A stretch of 64,000 nt of DNA from Paraescarpia echinospica (taxonomy: Eukaryota > Annelida > Polychaeta > Sabellida > Siboglinidae). This document shows, in pieces, positions 22,918-34,484 of the stretch. The position numbers were made by a program, and so were the translations under genes. The stretch spans positions 64,283,966 to 64,347,965 of the forward strand of contig CM034534.1 of the NCBI GenBank assembly GCA_020002185.1. Direction: 5' to 3'. Position 1 is the first letter of the stretch. Each line of letters begins with the position of its first letter. Under the pieces are notes generated by a model that was not told the DNA's origin, did no database searches, and saw nothing but the letters and a program-made list of their open reading frames with translations.

Positions 22918-22960
22918 TCTTGTTAAATCTTGTTAAATCTTGTTAAATCTTGTTAAACAC
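22918..22960 (+). repeat. LINE 3' tail of TTGTTAAATC decamers
   Basis: Three to four exact tandem copies of a 10-bp unit immediately follow the LINE 3' UTR, marking its 3' terminus. Confidence 0.9.
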
Positions 22961-23894
22961 ATCAGTCTATATGTTGTTAGTTACCTTATGACCGTAGCAT
23001 TCAGTGAACTTTAAAATGCTTTTCCTGTGTAAAGTGTTGGTTGTTTTTAGTAACAATACAATGGCCAATCATGGTAATCGTACTGGTACATTAGTAAAAT
23101 GATACTGATCCTTACAAATAAGGCATTCCATCATTACATTCCTTCACATAATTTATTATAACTTGTTTTTTCTTCTTAATTTCTGTATCTACTGTATACA
23201 GTCACTGTATTTTGATATCATGTTTTGATTTAATATTTCTTTAATAAAATTGGTGATAATGACACAAGTGCTCTTATTTATTTCAATACAGACAATTGCA
23301 TTCTGGAATGTAATTATTACACGGAGATGTAATTTATTACACTCAAGTAACTGTACTCATAAATGTACACAACAACTGATTACAAGGAAGTAGGGTGATA
23401 CAGAATGGGCACTATCCATCTGTGGAGTATTCGCCCCCCTCACATCTGAATAACTGAACTACTGAAAAGTTGGTCATCAGGAACTTTGACTACGTAACAT
23501 TGTTGGTCCCATACATAAGTCGGTGGTCCACATATTAACACATAACATGTAAACGGCATTTACATTATCAGTTTTGGAAGTCTGAATAAACACATTTACT
23601 GATAAGGTAGTAGTCATGCTGGCTGGTACTTTTGAGTAGCCATCCTGAAAAAAAACGAGTTGGATGCCTATGAAATGCAGTAATTTCGAAAACTTATTAT
23701 AATGTTAGTTATGCATAGAAGCTGATTTAGTGTATTTGGGATTCAAGTCGGTGACTGGAATTCACCTTACAGCATTAATCACTACTTGGGTCATGGTCCC
23801 TACTCACCATCTACTGATTGCAAGTCTAAAGGTTACTTGTTGCTTTGGACATGCCTCAGGTATAAAATGAATACATATCAAGTTTGGTACTTAC
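22961..23894. other. AT-rich sequence between LINE and transposase-like exon
   Basis: No recognisable exon is seen. By position it should hold the missing middle exons of the minus-strand transposase-like gene, but I could not find its expected motifs. It may be intronic or eroded. Confidence 0.35.
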
Positions 23895-24059
23895 TCCAGC
23901 AACTGTGTGTCACCGTTGCATGTTGCACAACACCACCACAGATGGTTTGATACATTCTGTGTCCAATGAAGGAGGTCTTCGCACCCCTTGCCTCGGACCT
24001 TCGCAGTAAACTTGCGGTTGATGCCTTTCCCCATGTGCCACATCACGTTGGTGATCGAG
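23895..24059 (-). pseudogene. Internal exon of a THAP-associated transposase-like gene
   Basis: A 165-bp minus-strand block is flanked by good splice sites: acceptor TTTGCATTTCAG and donor GTAAGTACC. It reads VMWHMGKGINRKFTAK, then GCEDLLHWTQNVSNHLWWCC, then ATCNGDTQLLE. The D-x-W-H-x-x-K ... W-x-x-S-I-x-N-H-L-W-W-C-x-x-T-C pattern matches a transposase-like family I recall from invertebrate and fish genomes (cellular or transposon-borne; possibly Kolobok-like). The block itself has no stop and could still be spliced, but neighbouring exons are missing or broken. It lies between the THAP exon (25006-25351) and the C-terminal exon (17678-17943) on the same strand. Confidence 0.55.
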
Positions 24060-24981
24060 CTGAAATGCAAATTACAATTATTTATATTTTTGATCCAAAT
24101 TCAAGATATTTTCACAACAGCTGTTACCTGTTTTTGCTGTTAGTGTGCAAAAAACAAGTTAGTGAAGATTTGTGCACACGGTATATTATTAAAGATATTT
24201 CAACAATACATGATTATTGAGTGATGCCAGTATTTTTATAATACAAACATGGTTTATCTGGTGAGCTCATTGATAACTATATTTGGATCACATAATGACT
24301 CCCAGGGATATCCTTCCAAATGCAGAATTTAAATGTTTTTTTTTATAGAAAATGGCCATCAAATGTGGCATAATGAATAAAAATTACTTAATATTGACAC
24401 CCTTATTCCATGGATAAGAGTGGTTTAAAGGTATGTAATTGTTGTAAAATGATATATATTCACAGTAAACATAATAAGCTATCATAATCTGGCATAACAA
24501 ATATTTTAATATTTTTTTCAACAACAAAAAATCCCCTTAACTACAATTGAGTAACATTATGTAATTTTACTAAATACAAATGAACCCATTTTAAACGTTT
24601 TACAATAGAGTATATAGTGATATTCTTCGTCATATAAACAGTAGTCACACATAATCATATAACATCATGACGTAAATAATAGGCCAAACATTTCGATATA
24701 TGACAATGTCTAATGCAATATTATTGAATGCAGAACGTATTTACAAGTTTTTGTTCATTTAACACAAAATGCAGTACGTTTTGTAATGTTATTATAAACG
24801 ACAACTATTCCAACCCATGTTAATCCGTTACTGTAATATCGCTCACGCGACTTGATTGCCGTTAACTTTTGCTATTCGGCTATCTTCTAAAGACTAAAGA
24901 CTAAATTCTTTATGGTGCAATACAGTACATTCTGGTACTGTTCTAGCTTGCCTCCAGCATATCTTGCATCTAAAATAATTG
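24060..24981. other. AT-rich sequence without recognised features
   Basis: This is putative intron between the THAP-like and transposase-like exons. There is no domain-bearing frame and no tandem repeat. Confidence 0.35.
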
Positions 24982-25005
24982 GATACCAAGTAACTCGGTA
25001 CTAAC

Positions 25006-25351
25006 CTTCTTGCGATCTGATTTCTCGGCGGCGGCGCGTTTGTCCGAAAATATGCGTCGCTTCGACGGCTGAGGTCCATGACTAAATATCGTAGGCACTG
25101 CACCTGGCTTCAAACATCGGCGACGTTTTGTCGGATCTTGTGTCATTAACTAACGATGTAGATTTCCTTCGAAGCACGTTTCTTCAAAATGATCTGAACA
25201 TAATGCGTTGTATTTCGAAGGCTTTCAACCAGCCCGTCCACAGTTGTGAATCCACTGTTCCACTTCTGGTTGTTTCAAAGGGAAACAAAAAAGACAGCTC
25301 ATTATCCTTCGCTGTACTATTGTTACAACCGTATGCAGAGCATTATGGCAT
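25006..25351 (-). pseudogene. THAP-domain exon with stops and a frameshift (copy 1)
   Basis: The minus strand reads M-P-stop-CSAYGCNNS, then ELSFLFP, a frame change, then VEQWIHNCGRAG, stop, YNALCSDHFEETCFEG, stop, and LKPGAVPTIFS, ending at a donor (AAGAAG/GTTAGT). These are the THAP C2CH elements in order: C-x4-C near the N-terminus, the F-P and W residues, C-x2-H in L-C-S-D-H-F, and the C-terminal A-V-P-T-I-F signature. THAP domains bind DNA and are shared by P-element-like and Kolobok-like transposases and host regulators. Three in-frame stops and one frameshift make it a pseudogene. It is placed and oriented to be the 5' exon of the transposase-like pieces at 23895-24059 and 17678-17943. 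Confidence 0.75.
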
Positions 25352-25689
25352 ATTGCAAGTCACGTTTTCACTGTAAGCTCAACTTATACTTATATAACAA
25401 ACTGCATCCCATGAATCTGAACCAACTACGCGAACTACACGCGACTGTGTGACGTACACGCAAAACTAATGCTGCTCTTTTATTGGTTGCTTTCGGCCAA
25501 ATGAACGCGTCATCAGTAAGATGGCAGTCTACATGTTATCGCAGATTTCGTTAGAATCTTGCACTTTAAGACTACTTTCCGAGTAAACCACTGAACTGAA
25601 AATTTAGATTGTAGATGCAAATGGTTAGTTTGTGCTAACTCTTTTAGGTGCTTAACACCACAACGTTGCCTTTTGTTTTCCTTTAATTT

Positions 25690-25955
25690 GTATGCCGTCT
25701 ATGCAAATGTTATTACACCTCTCTCTTATACTGATCGTATTACTAATGGTCACTATGTGAGTGTTCTGTATATTCAAAGAAAGTTGATTAATTTTAAGCC
25801 ATAAAGATATTTCAGAGTTCAGAGCATTTTCAATTTCATCTATATTGTTGCCTTATATAAAGATGCTCGTGTCATCAGCAAACGTAATGGTAAACGTTGT
25901 GTCAGATAAAGTAGGTAAATCATTTATATAGATAAGAAAGAGTAAAGGTCCCAGA
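25690..25955 (-). mobile_element. Non-LTR RT fragment (copy 1), cut by an LTR insertion
   Basis: The minus strand reads GPLLFLIYINDLPTL, then ITFADDTSIFI and ALNSEI, the RT palm with the F-A-D-D box. The reading is broken exactly where the LTR begins (25956). The same region is continuous in copy 2 at 27930-28321. Confidence 0.8.
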
Positions 25956-26211
25956 TGTAGCGTCAAAGTAACAGAAAACAACTCACTGGTGAAGAGAGAG
26001 AACGTTTTAATTGCAGCACTGACACACACGTCGCTTTTCGTCTGACTGCCCGCAACCCGCCAGTCTTCCACATACATGTCAATCTCGCATAATGTCATTA
26101 CATAACAACGCAGCATTGTGCCAACGTCGCCGACGACGACGACCGCCGAACAATAAAGGACACGCCCAAAATACACTGCACTTCTAAGCCACACTGCACT
26201 TCTCTACAACA
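25956..26211 (-). mobile_element. 3' LTR (256 bp) of a truncated Gypsy-like element
   Basis: On the plus strand the block starts TGTAGCGTC and ends CTACAACA, so on the element strand it starts TGTTGTAG and ends CTACA. Immediately upstream on that strand is CAGGGGGGGTG, a good polypurine tract. The outer edge coincides with the end of direct-repeat copy 1. The other LTR is missing. Confidence 0.75.
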
Positions 26212-26227
26212 CCCCCCCTGATTTTCA

Positions 26228-27219
26228 GAACATCATATACATCATGGTTCATAACAATCTGGGACATCATATACATCATGGTTCATAACGATCTGGGGGT
26301 CGTCTCTCCCGGGAGCTTCGCCTGGGCAGAGGTCGGTCTACCTCTTCCTCACTGTCAGAAGACTCCCCCTCAGATCCTTGAAGCGCAGGAAGCCGCGGAA
26401 GATCTTCGTCACTGAATGTCTGCGCCCTCTCGGGAGGAGCAGCCTCCGGTGGTACAGCCGAGCGTAGGTCGCGTACGTGTCGTGGCATACCATCCACCTC
26501 CATGGTGTGATCGGAGATCACTCCCGTCACAGTTCCCAACTTGAACTTCGTGTGACACCGGTTCTCTGATGGCTTCACCCATACGGCGTCTCCAACGTCA
26601 TATGGACTGTCGATTGCGCCTAGCTCATTGTGTAGTACGCGGTCGATTCCAAGCACTCGTATCTCGTAGTTGTAGAGTTTGTTCGCAGGGGCAGTTGCCG
26701 GGTCGACATCATCTTTCGGCGCCACATTGTACCAATAAATGGCCTCCGCAATTGGACAACACTTCCTCGCCGCAATGCGCTTCACCGATCGATGACACCT
26801 CTCGGCAATCCCATTCCCAGAAGCAACGTAGGCACATCTAAAACGAACCCGCAGTCCCCATCGCTCCGCAAACTGCTTAAACGCACCACTGCGGAAGGCC
26901 GAGTCGTTGTCCGTGAGCAGCTCCACCGGCGCCCCACGCTCGAAGAACACCAACTCAAGCTGCTGAATAACACTGTCAGTGTCCTGTCGTTGCAGGCGTC
27001 GCCAAAAGGCGAACCGTGTCGGCCCGCAGTCGATTAGAGTCACGTCCATACCAACCCTGTGCCAGATCTCATCAACATTCAGCTCTCCCTTAGCCCACTT
27101 TACAGGAGCTGGGTCGATAGACTGGCAAACTTGACAGGCTTTAACAACTCGCTGCACCTCCTTCCTGGTCACCGCCGGGCTCAGCTTTCGCGAGAAATAC
27201 AGCGTGCGCTTAATTCCAT
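26228..27219 (-). mobile_element. Truncated Gypsy-like integrase with 3' flank
   Basis: The minus-strand frame (stop at 26276, open to at least 27217) begins inside the zinc-binding H-H-C-C module (TLYFSRKLSP ... VKACQVCQSI). It contains a D-D-E core: MDVTLIDCG, LLTDNDSAFRSG and GNGIAERCHRSVKRIAA. The C-terminus is acidic and then Arg-rich (RRSSRERRPPDRY). The order and C-terminal tail fit an LTR retrotransposon integrase. A 37-bp direct duplication (CATCATATACATCATGGTTC...) follows the stop. Upstream pol and gag are absent: the element stops abruptly at direct-repeat copy 2. The core residues are intact, but the element is incomplete. Confidence 0.8.
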
Positions 27220-28194
27220 GATACCAAGTAACTCGGTACTAACCTTCTTGCGATCTGATTTCTCGGCGGCGGCGCGTTTGACCGAAAATATGCGTCGCTT
27301 TGACGGCTGAGGTCCATGACTAAATATCGTAGGCACTGCACCTGGCTTCAAACATCGGCGACGCTTTGTCGGATCTTGTGTCATTAACTAACGATGTAGA
27401 TTTCCTTCGAAGCACGTTTCTTCAAAATGATCTGAACATAATGCGTTGTATTTCGAAGGCTTTCAACCAGCCCGTCCACAGTTGTGAATCCACTGTTTCA
27501 CATCTGGTTGTTTCAAAGGGAAACAAAAAAGACAGCTCATTATCCTTCCCTGTACTATTGTTACAACCGTATGCAGAGCATTATGGCATATTGCAAGTCA
27601 CGTTTTCACTGTAAGCTCAACTTATACTTATATAACAAACCGCATCCCATGAACATGAACCAACTACGCGAACTACACGCGACTGTGTGACGTACACGCC
27701 AAAAATAATGCTGCTCGTTTATTGGTTGCTTTCGGCCAAATGAACGCGTCATCAGTAAGATGGCAGTCTACATGTTATCGCAGATTTCGTTAGAATCTTG
27801 CACTTTAAGACTACATTCCGAGTAAACCACTGAACTGAAAATTTTGATTGTAGATGCAAATGGTTAGTTTGTGCTAACTCTTTTAGGTGCTTAACACCAC
27901 AACGTTGCCTTTTGTTTTCCTTTAATTTGTATGCCGTCTATGCAAATGTTATTACACCTCTCTCTTATACTGATCGTATTACTAATGGTCACTATGTGAG
28001 TGTTCTGTATATTCAAAGAAAGTTGATTAATTTTAAGCCATAACGATATTTCAGAGTTCAGAGCATTTTCAATTTCATCTATATTGTTGCCTTGTATAAA
28101 GATGCTCGTGTCATCAGCAAACGTAATGGTAAACGTTGTGTCAGATAAAGTAGATAAATCATTTATATAGATAAGAAAGAGTAAAGGTCCCAGA
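27220..28194. repeat. 975-bp direct repeat, copy 2
   Basis: This is the second copy of 24982-25955 at a constant offset of 2,238 bp. Past 28194 it continues into uninterrupted RT sequence, which is the empty-site version of the LTR target in copy 1. Confidence 0.95.
27244..27589 (-). pseudogene. THAP-domain exon (copy 2)
   Basis: This is a near-identical duplicate of the THAP exon at 25006-25351. It has the same stop after Met-Pro, the same frame break and the same C-terminal A-V-P-T-I-F signature. It differs by a few substitutions (for example STGKDN for STAKDN). It was inactive before the duplication. Confidence 0.72.
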
Positions 28195-30215
28195 ATTGAA
28201 CTCTGCGGAACACCACATGTTATGTTTTTAAGGGACGATTTTGTTCCATAAAATTTTACTCGTTGTTGTCTGTTACTTAAAAAGTTACGAATCCATTGGA
28301 GTATATTCCTTCTGATTCCATTGTAGCATTTCTGCTATTTCTGGATGTTTAATCTACTTTCCTGAGGTTTAATTTTATAAATGAGGAAGGTCAAGCCAGT
28401 AGATAGACATATTGTTAACCAACCGCCTTAGTTACGTAATTACAGCAACTCGGTTGCAGATGCGCTCAGTGAAGCGTGGTATTCTGTTGCTAGTGTTTCT
28501 AGGCAAGCAGGTGGTTTCACTGTAATCGTAGAGAGGGTGTTCCACAATGCCTAGTTTGAATTGTATATTACATTAGCCAATAGAAATGATGGAAACCTGT
28601 CATATGATGTGTAATTAGGTCTGCTTATATAAACGTTTATTGTACGCATTTTGCCATCTGGGCGCTGGCGAAGGACTGGGACAGATCCAGGGTTGAACTA
28701 GACAGGTTGCCCTGCTGCCAAGAGAATGGCAAGGAAAGTCGTACAGCGTGGTGGGAATCGTTAACGTGGGTTACGTTCCCAAGCTTTTGTATGTCTGTAA
28801 TATTCAGTGTCCAGAGTGACTATTCGATCGAACTTCGAAGAAACCATGCCGCCACGTCAGCAATACTTTGAGATAACGTTCCGGTCAGCCCCAACGTATT
28901 TGCGTCGATGAGCGATAATCGCGACGCGCTCACCCAGCACGGGCCATCCTCGAACAGCGGTCTCACAGCGACAACGTCAGAAGGCTTGACCGAATGCGAC
29001 TCGTAGCGGCCGTTGGTAAACGTATACTGCCAGGCGTCGTCATTCGCGCGAACCCGTTCATCCGACTTCTCGATCGTTTGCGACAGGGCATGACCTCTCG
29101 ATCGAATTCGTAGCGGCCGGCGGTAAGCGTCTACTGCCCGGCTTCGTCTTCCAGTTGAACATTCAACTGACTTCGCAATCGTTTGCGACCGTGCGATCAT
29201 TGAACGGACGCGACTCGAGAATTAGCGATGTAAGACAGCAATCGTCAAGTGCCCGGCATCATCACTCGTGCGGCCGAGATACACCGTTCTAATTGTGTTC
29301 CGAGCTCGGCGTGTTGACTTCAACAAACGTTCGAATATATTCGAGATGGGACTAGCCCAGTATAAATGTTTATTTTCTGATTGAACGTATCTATTATTTG
29401 CTGTATTATGATTAGTAGTTATCTATGGGTTTTGAAGTGAGGTATTATTACCCATGAAGTATTCACATATATATAAATATATGTGTGTGTTGTAACATAT
29501 TGCTGTAATGAGAGTCCGCGAGATCTAGCTTATACTGTGTATTTATATTATGGGAGTTATTCTTAGATAACAATTGGCGCCTAGTGTATGGTCGTGTAGC
29601 GGTATAATCCACCTTAGAAAGGAAGTGGAATTTGATAATCGAAAGATTCAGTGTTATTGTTTATTACGTTCTATTAAATTTGGTTACGGGATTTCTTTAT
29701 TCTGTTTATTTTGTTAATCGAAATATTTACCAAAAGAAAGATATCTTGTAATAAAGTTTATTAAATTGTCCTCGTTCTTTGTTGCTTGTTCACGAAAACC
29801 GTTCTTTCTCATATGCGTTGACCTTGATATATAAGAACCCTACTAGACTGAGCCATCTAGTGTACGGAGACCTCGCTAATCCGTGACATCCATAATGTGT
29901 TAATTTTCTCAATAATATATTATGATTAACAGTATCAAAAGCTTTGGCTAAATCCAGAAATAACCCAATTACGTGCTCTTTGGTATCGATTGCCTTACTA
30001 ATTTTGTTAATTAACAGTGAAATAGCCATATCAATGGAATATCCTTTCCTAAATCCAAACTGGGAATTAGACAAGATGTTATGTTTCATTATGCAATTCA
30101 TTAATATATTGTACATTAATCTTTCAAACACCTTTGAAAATACAGGCAAGACAGAAACAGGCCTGTAATTATTAATTAATGATGTATCGCCAATTTTAAA
30201 AGCGGGAACTATATA
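27930..30215 (-). mobile_element. Non-LTR retrotransposon RT relic split by a solo LTR
   Basis: The right part (29894-30215) reads NNYRPVSVLPVFSKVFERLM, FGFRKGYSIDMAISLL and IGLFLDLAKAFDTVNHNIL. The left part (27930-28321) continues with LQWIRNFLSNRQQRVKFYG, GVPQSSILGPLLFLIYIND and ITFADDTSIFI. Joined across the 1,567-bp insertion they form a coherent jockey/CR1-like RT with the catalytic Asp residues present. It is a relic: there is no endonuclease or 3' end. It abuts a (TG)n tract at 30222. Confidence 0.85.
28322..29888 (+). mobile_element. 1,567-bp solo LTR with 5-bp target duplication
   Basis: The insert starts TGTAGCATT and ends CCGTGACA (TG...CA). It is flanked by TCCAT on both sides (28317-28321 and 29889-29893). 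A TATAAAT at 29361 and an AATAAA at 29750-29755 fit U3/R/U5 order on the plus strand. No second LTR or internal domain is present. An in-frame minus-strand run of 126 codons (28820-29200) contains related roughly 100-bp segments (CTCGATCG...CGTAGCGGCCG) but has no recognised domain. Confidence 0.8.
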
Positions 30216-30220
30216 AGCTA

Positions 30221-31085
<865 letters not shown>

Positions 31086-32830
31086 TTAATGAATACTGTA
31101 CGAGCCTCTGGTGCCGTCTTCTCGGGGTATTTTATATCTGCCAGAGAGACTGTTCTCCATCGGGAGGACATAGTTTGTATGATCATAGATAGTTAGCCAA
31201 AGTATAATTGCAGCGAAAGATTCTACGTAGCTGCCAATCGTCTCAGCCCTGATGATGTGTAGCATAATTTCCATAGTTTCCGCGTATGTCACCAAGATCC
31301 TGAAATTTGGATTCCTCCTTGATATATTAAAGTGTCTCGTTCCTCAAGAAATCTGACAGTTGGTCGACTGCGTTGCGAATAGAGTTTTAATCTGCGACTG
31401 CCATCTCTCTTCTTCAACATCCTAACTACATTTTCGGCAAGTTCTTTGACTTTCAGATCATGCTAATGACCAAATGCATGTGTAATAATAAATATTATGC
31501 ATATCATTTCAACAGGAATATATACAAGCAGGCTTACAAAGAATAATTGTGTAAACAACTTTGGTGTACACGATAAACATATTTGAGAAAATCATGTTTT
31601 TATATTTGTTTATCCCATATATTTATGAGAAAATTCAAAGTTCAACACCTGATAACACAGACGATTCATGTACAAATCAGAAGATATTTTGTTTTATGCA
31701 ACGGTGTGTACTAGAAGGTGTCAATTAATTAATACAACTATTTTGACACAAATTTGAGTTTGAGACCCTCAAATAAACTTCAAAATCGAGGGTGGCATCC
31801 ATTGTGTGTTGGATTTACCATGAATTCCTGTTATTTAAAAATGCACTTAAAAGTATAACATCACATGTTGGCTAACCTTCTATATGCAGAAAGGCATAAT
31901 TTCGAAAATTCATCTTTTGACGTTGACCTTGTTCAACCTTCACTCCACAGTTAGAGCACCACTTTACAACATCATGACATACCTTATTTTGTCGGGGACA
32001 CAATACGCTTTAAAACTGTAATGTAACACGGCCTAGTGTATGTAGACAAAGTAGCTGCGCAACCGTTGTAAGTGTTGCGGAGTGGCGTTGTTTTGAACAT
32101 TCGTCGTTTGATGGTGACCTTGTTTAACCTTCACTCCACACCTACTGCATCACTTGATAGCTCCCCGTCGTATCCCATATTTACGGGAGGACAATTGGCT
32201 TTCCAACGGTATACGACATTTCCATGAATAGATAGGCAACGTAGATATACGCAACCATTTATATTGCATGACGTTTGTGGGAGGACACTATTTCGAACAT
32301 TTATCATTTGACAGTGACTGTTTGATCGTCGCTCCACACCTACTCCGTCAACTGACAGCTCCACGTCAAATCTTGTTTTGACAGGGATGAATGGTTGTTT
32401 CACACAGTATATGATACGTGCATACACATGAAGTAGTTGCAGGGTCATTGCAACTTTATGACTTTCGCGGCATTGCAAAAACATCGAATATTCATCATTT
32501 CACGGTGACCTTGTTTAACCTTAGCTCCACTCGTATCATATCAGGTAACACCTCCATATCGTACCTCAGTTTGTCGGGGAGACAATATAGGCTTTCCAAA
32601 AAAATGTATGACTTGGCTATCTAGTGATTAAGTAAAGTAGATAATCGATCATTGCAATGTTAAGACGATTGCAAAAGCGCACAATTTCGAAAATTCATCG
32701 ATTGACAGTGATCTTGTTTGACCTCGGATTCACGCTTACTGCACCACTGGGCAGCCCTACGACAGGCCTCTTTGTGACGGGGAGATGTAGAGCTTTCAAA
32801 TGATATAACATTTGGATGTATGCACGGGGG
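31086..32830 (-). mobile_element. Composite dispersed repeat (copy 2, inverted relative to 11.5-13.1 kb)
   Basis: This is the reverse-complement counterpart of 11510-13110. The minus strand reads IMLHIIRAETIGSYVESFAA, then WLTIYDHTNYVLPMENSLS (31130-31260). It then runs through the KVKELAENVV region (about 31450), an AT-rich spacer (31500-31880) and the 150-200-bp units marked by the AAGGTCACC/GGTGACCTT word (31900-32720). It lacks the last protein block of copy 1. Frames are broken. Confidence 0.6.
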
Positions 32831-32944
32831 AGAACATTTAAATCGGTCCGATAGGTGGTTCTACCGCTCGCCTAGTAGATTAGATGTCGTACTATGCAAG
32901 AACTTAAACATGGTTTATAACCGAAGGGCCGGCCGGAGTGGTAT

Positions 32945-33145
32945 TGATATCATCCTTGCGCTGCAGGGGGCGTTGCTGATTATGCCAGGCCCAATACCTC
33001 CTGGCAGATTGCATTGCGAAACGCAGAACTTAAGGTCAGCCAATAGTATCGTCGCCTACCAGATTGGACTGTTCTGGGTTTGGCTATTACACGTAGACCC
33101 TAATGTCATAGAAGTAGAAGTAAGTATTTTAATACACAATAAAAA
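32945..33145 (+). repeat. SINE-like repeat A
   Basis: This copy contains CAGGGGGCGTTGCTGATT, TGGCAGATTGCATTGCGAAA and a tail with TAATGTCATAGAAGTAGAAG. It matches 48530-48700 along most of its length and 35535-35660 in its first part. No RNA polymerase III boxes were identified with confidence. Confidence 0.6.
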
Positions 33146-33639
33146 TATCGAGTAGACTTCCAAAAGAATTAAAGCGGCGTCGCCTCGTACGGTCTTGTAT
33201 GAACACTGTGCGATATATTCAAAGATACCCTTGCGTCATGTTACACGGTCCACGTGCAGCACTTGGTGACTTTTTCGATACCGTCATTACCGCCAAGGGC
33301 AACACAAATAAAAACAAACCGTCTGCAGAAATATAAACCGCCATTTGTGGAGTTGTTCGTCCATAAAGCACATTGTTCAATTGTTAAAGTGCACTTGTAC
33401 CCAGGCTGTTAGACAGTTGAACATGGCGTTAATATTACATAAATATAAATAACAAACATGTCATCTTAAAAAACACATTCGTTGGTCAATCTTTAAAACA
33501 AAACGTTTTTCTTGGTGATTGTTTTTACCGACTCCGGATATTCCCAAATCGCGAAACAGTAGCCACCTGGTGGCGATGAATTTAGTTAGCCTGATTGACA
33601 ACGTGTGAAGCGGATTGAAGCGAAAACACCCGCCCACGG

Positions 33640-33811
33640 ACGCACGCAAGAGAGAGAGAGAGAGAGGGGGGGGGGAGGGAGACGCCGCGCGCGCGCGTTC
33701 ACACACACACACACATACACACACAAACACACACACATACAAACACATACACACAAACACACGCATGCACGCACGCACGCACGCAAGCACACACACACAC
33801 ACACCGGTTTA
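33640..33811. repeat. (GA)n/(G)n and (CA)n compound microsatellite
   Basis: GAGAGAGAGAGGGGGGGGG is followed by GCGCGCGCG and then CA/CACG/CATA repeats. Confidence 0.95.
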
Positions 33812-34484
33812 ACGAACTACTGGTGTACGAGTATTCCTGTTTAATCACAGAAACCTGTGTCGTGGGGGAATTGCTTAACCGATAGGAAGTATTATTGATC
33901 GCTGCACTGCTCAACAACCACAGCACACGGTGTACAGTCGTGTGTCTGGCTGGTAACACTAAACTACACTACAGACGAAGCAGATACACCGAACGCTGCA
34001 ATGCGACCACAGCACGTGTTTATCGAACTATACATAAGCCGCGCTTCCACGAATAGCGACAGCGTGTATACAGCTGCATTGCCTTGCTGACTTCCGTTGC
34101 TGGATATCACAAGTGGTAGTTACCAGGTTATATACGTCTTGTCGCCCCGGGCTGGGCAGCACGGCGCGGTCGACCTATTAAAAACCCGGGCGGCAAGTTG
34201 TTGCTATTCCCCGCAGCCAACACCTGCGTATGCGCTGCTCGAGCAACGCTGCTGAGTCCCAGCTGACGTTGGACGCAGCGTTATATATCGCAGTGCCGCA
34301 ATAATGAAGGCTCCCAAAATACGGACGAACCGCACAATGTGCTGGTATATTATCGTTCACGCGTGAGTCACCGGATTTACCTCTTCTTGCAACAGGCAGT
34401 ACGTAGCCACTGTTGGTCGTTACTAGACGCTAGTCAGGGTGTGACTAACTTTCGCAAGCGTTTCAGGCGGTGGAACCGTTCGCC

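Larger units (their letters stand above)
18330..22960 (+). mobile_element. Nearly complete CR1/L2-like LINE with esterase ORF1
   Basis: The order is: 5' leader with two related AAAGACTAC-type segments (18345-18540), ORF1 with PHD-like zinc and SGNH hydrolase domains, an AP-type endonuclease, a reverse transcriptase, and a 3' tail of TTGTTAAATC decamers (about 22920-22957). A short 3' satellite tail instead of poly(A) is usual for CR1/L2-type elements. Frameshifts lie near 19755 (ORF1) and around 20545 and 20800 (endonuclease/linker); the RT itself is open. The element sits in the interior of the minus-strand transposase-like gene relic. The exact 5' end is uncertain. Confidence 0.88.
24982..25955. 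repeat. 975-bp direct repeat, copy 1
   Basis: This copy matches 27220-28194 from GATACCAAGTAACTCGG to CCCAGA with only scattered substitutions (roughly 2% by eye). It contains the THAP-like exon and part of a non-LTR RT. It ends exactly at the boundary of the LTR at 25956. Confidence 0.95.

Noticed and set aside
24894..25103. Minus frame with C-K-I-C...C-T-V-L-H-H resembling a piggyBac-type Cys-rich tail
   Set aside because: It is too short, has only two or three matching Cys/His positions, and overlaps the better-supported THAP exon in another frame.
34470..34484. Upstream start of K2P exon A at 34470
   Set aside because: It is a GTG codon. The ATG at 34485 has a good context and keeps the complete TM1.
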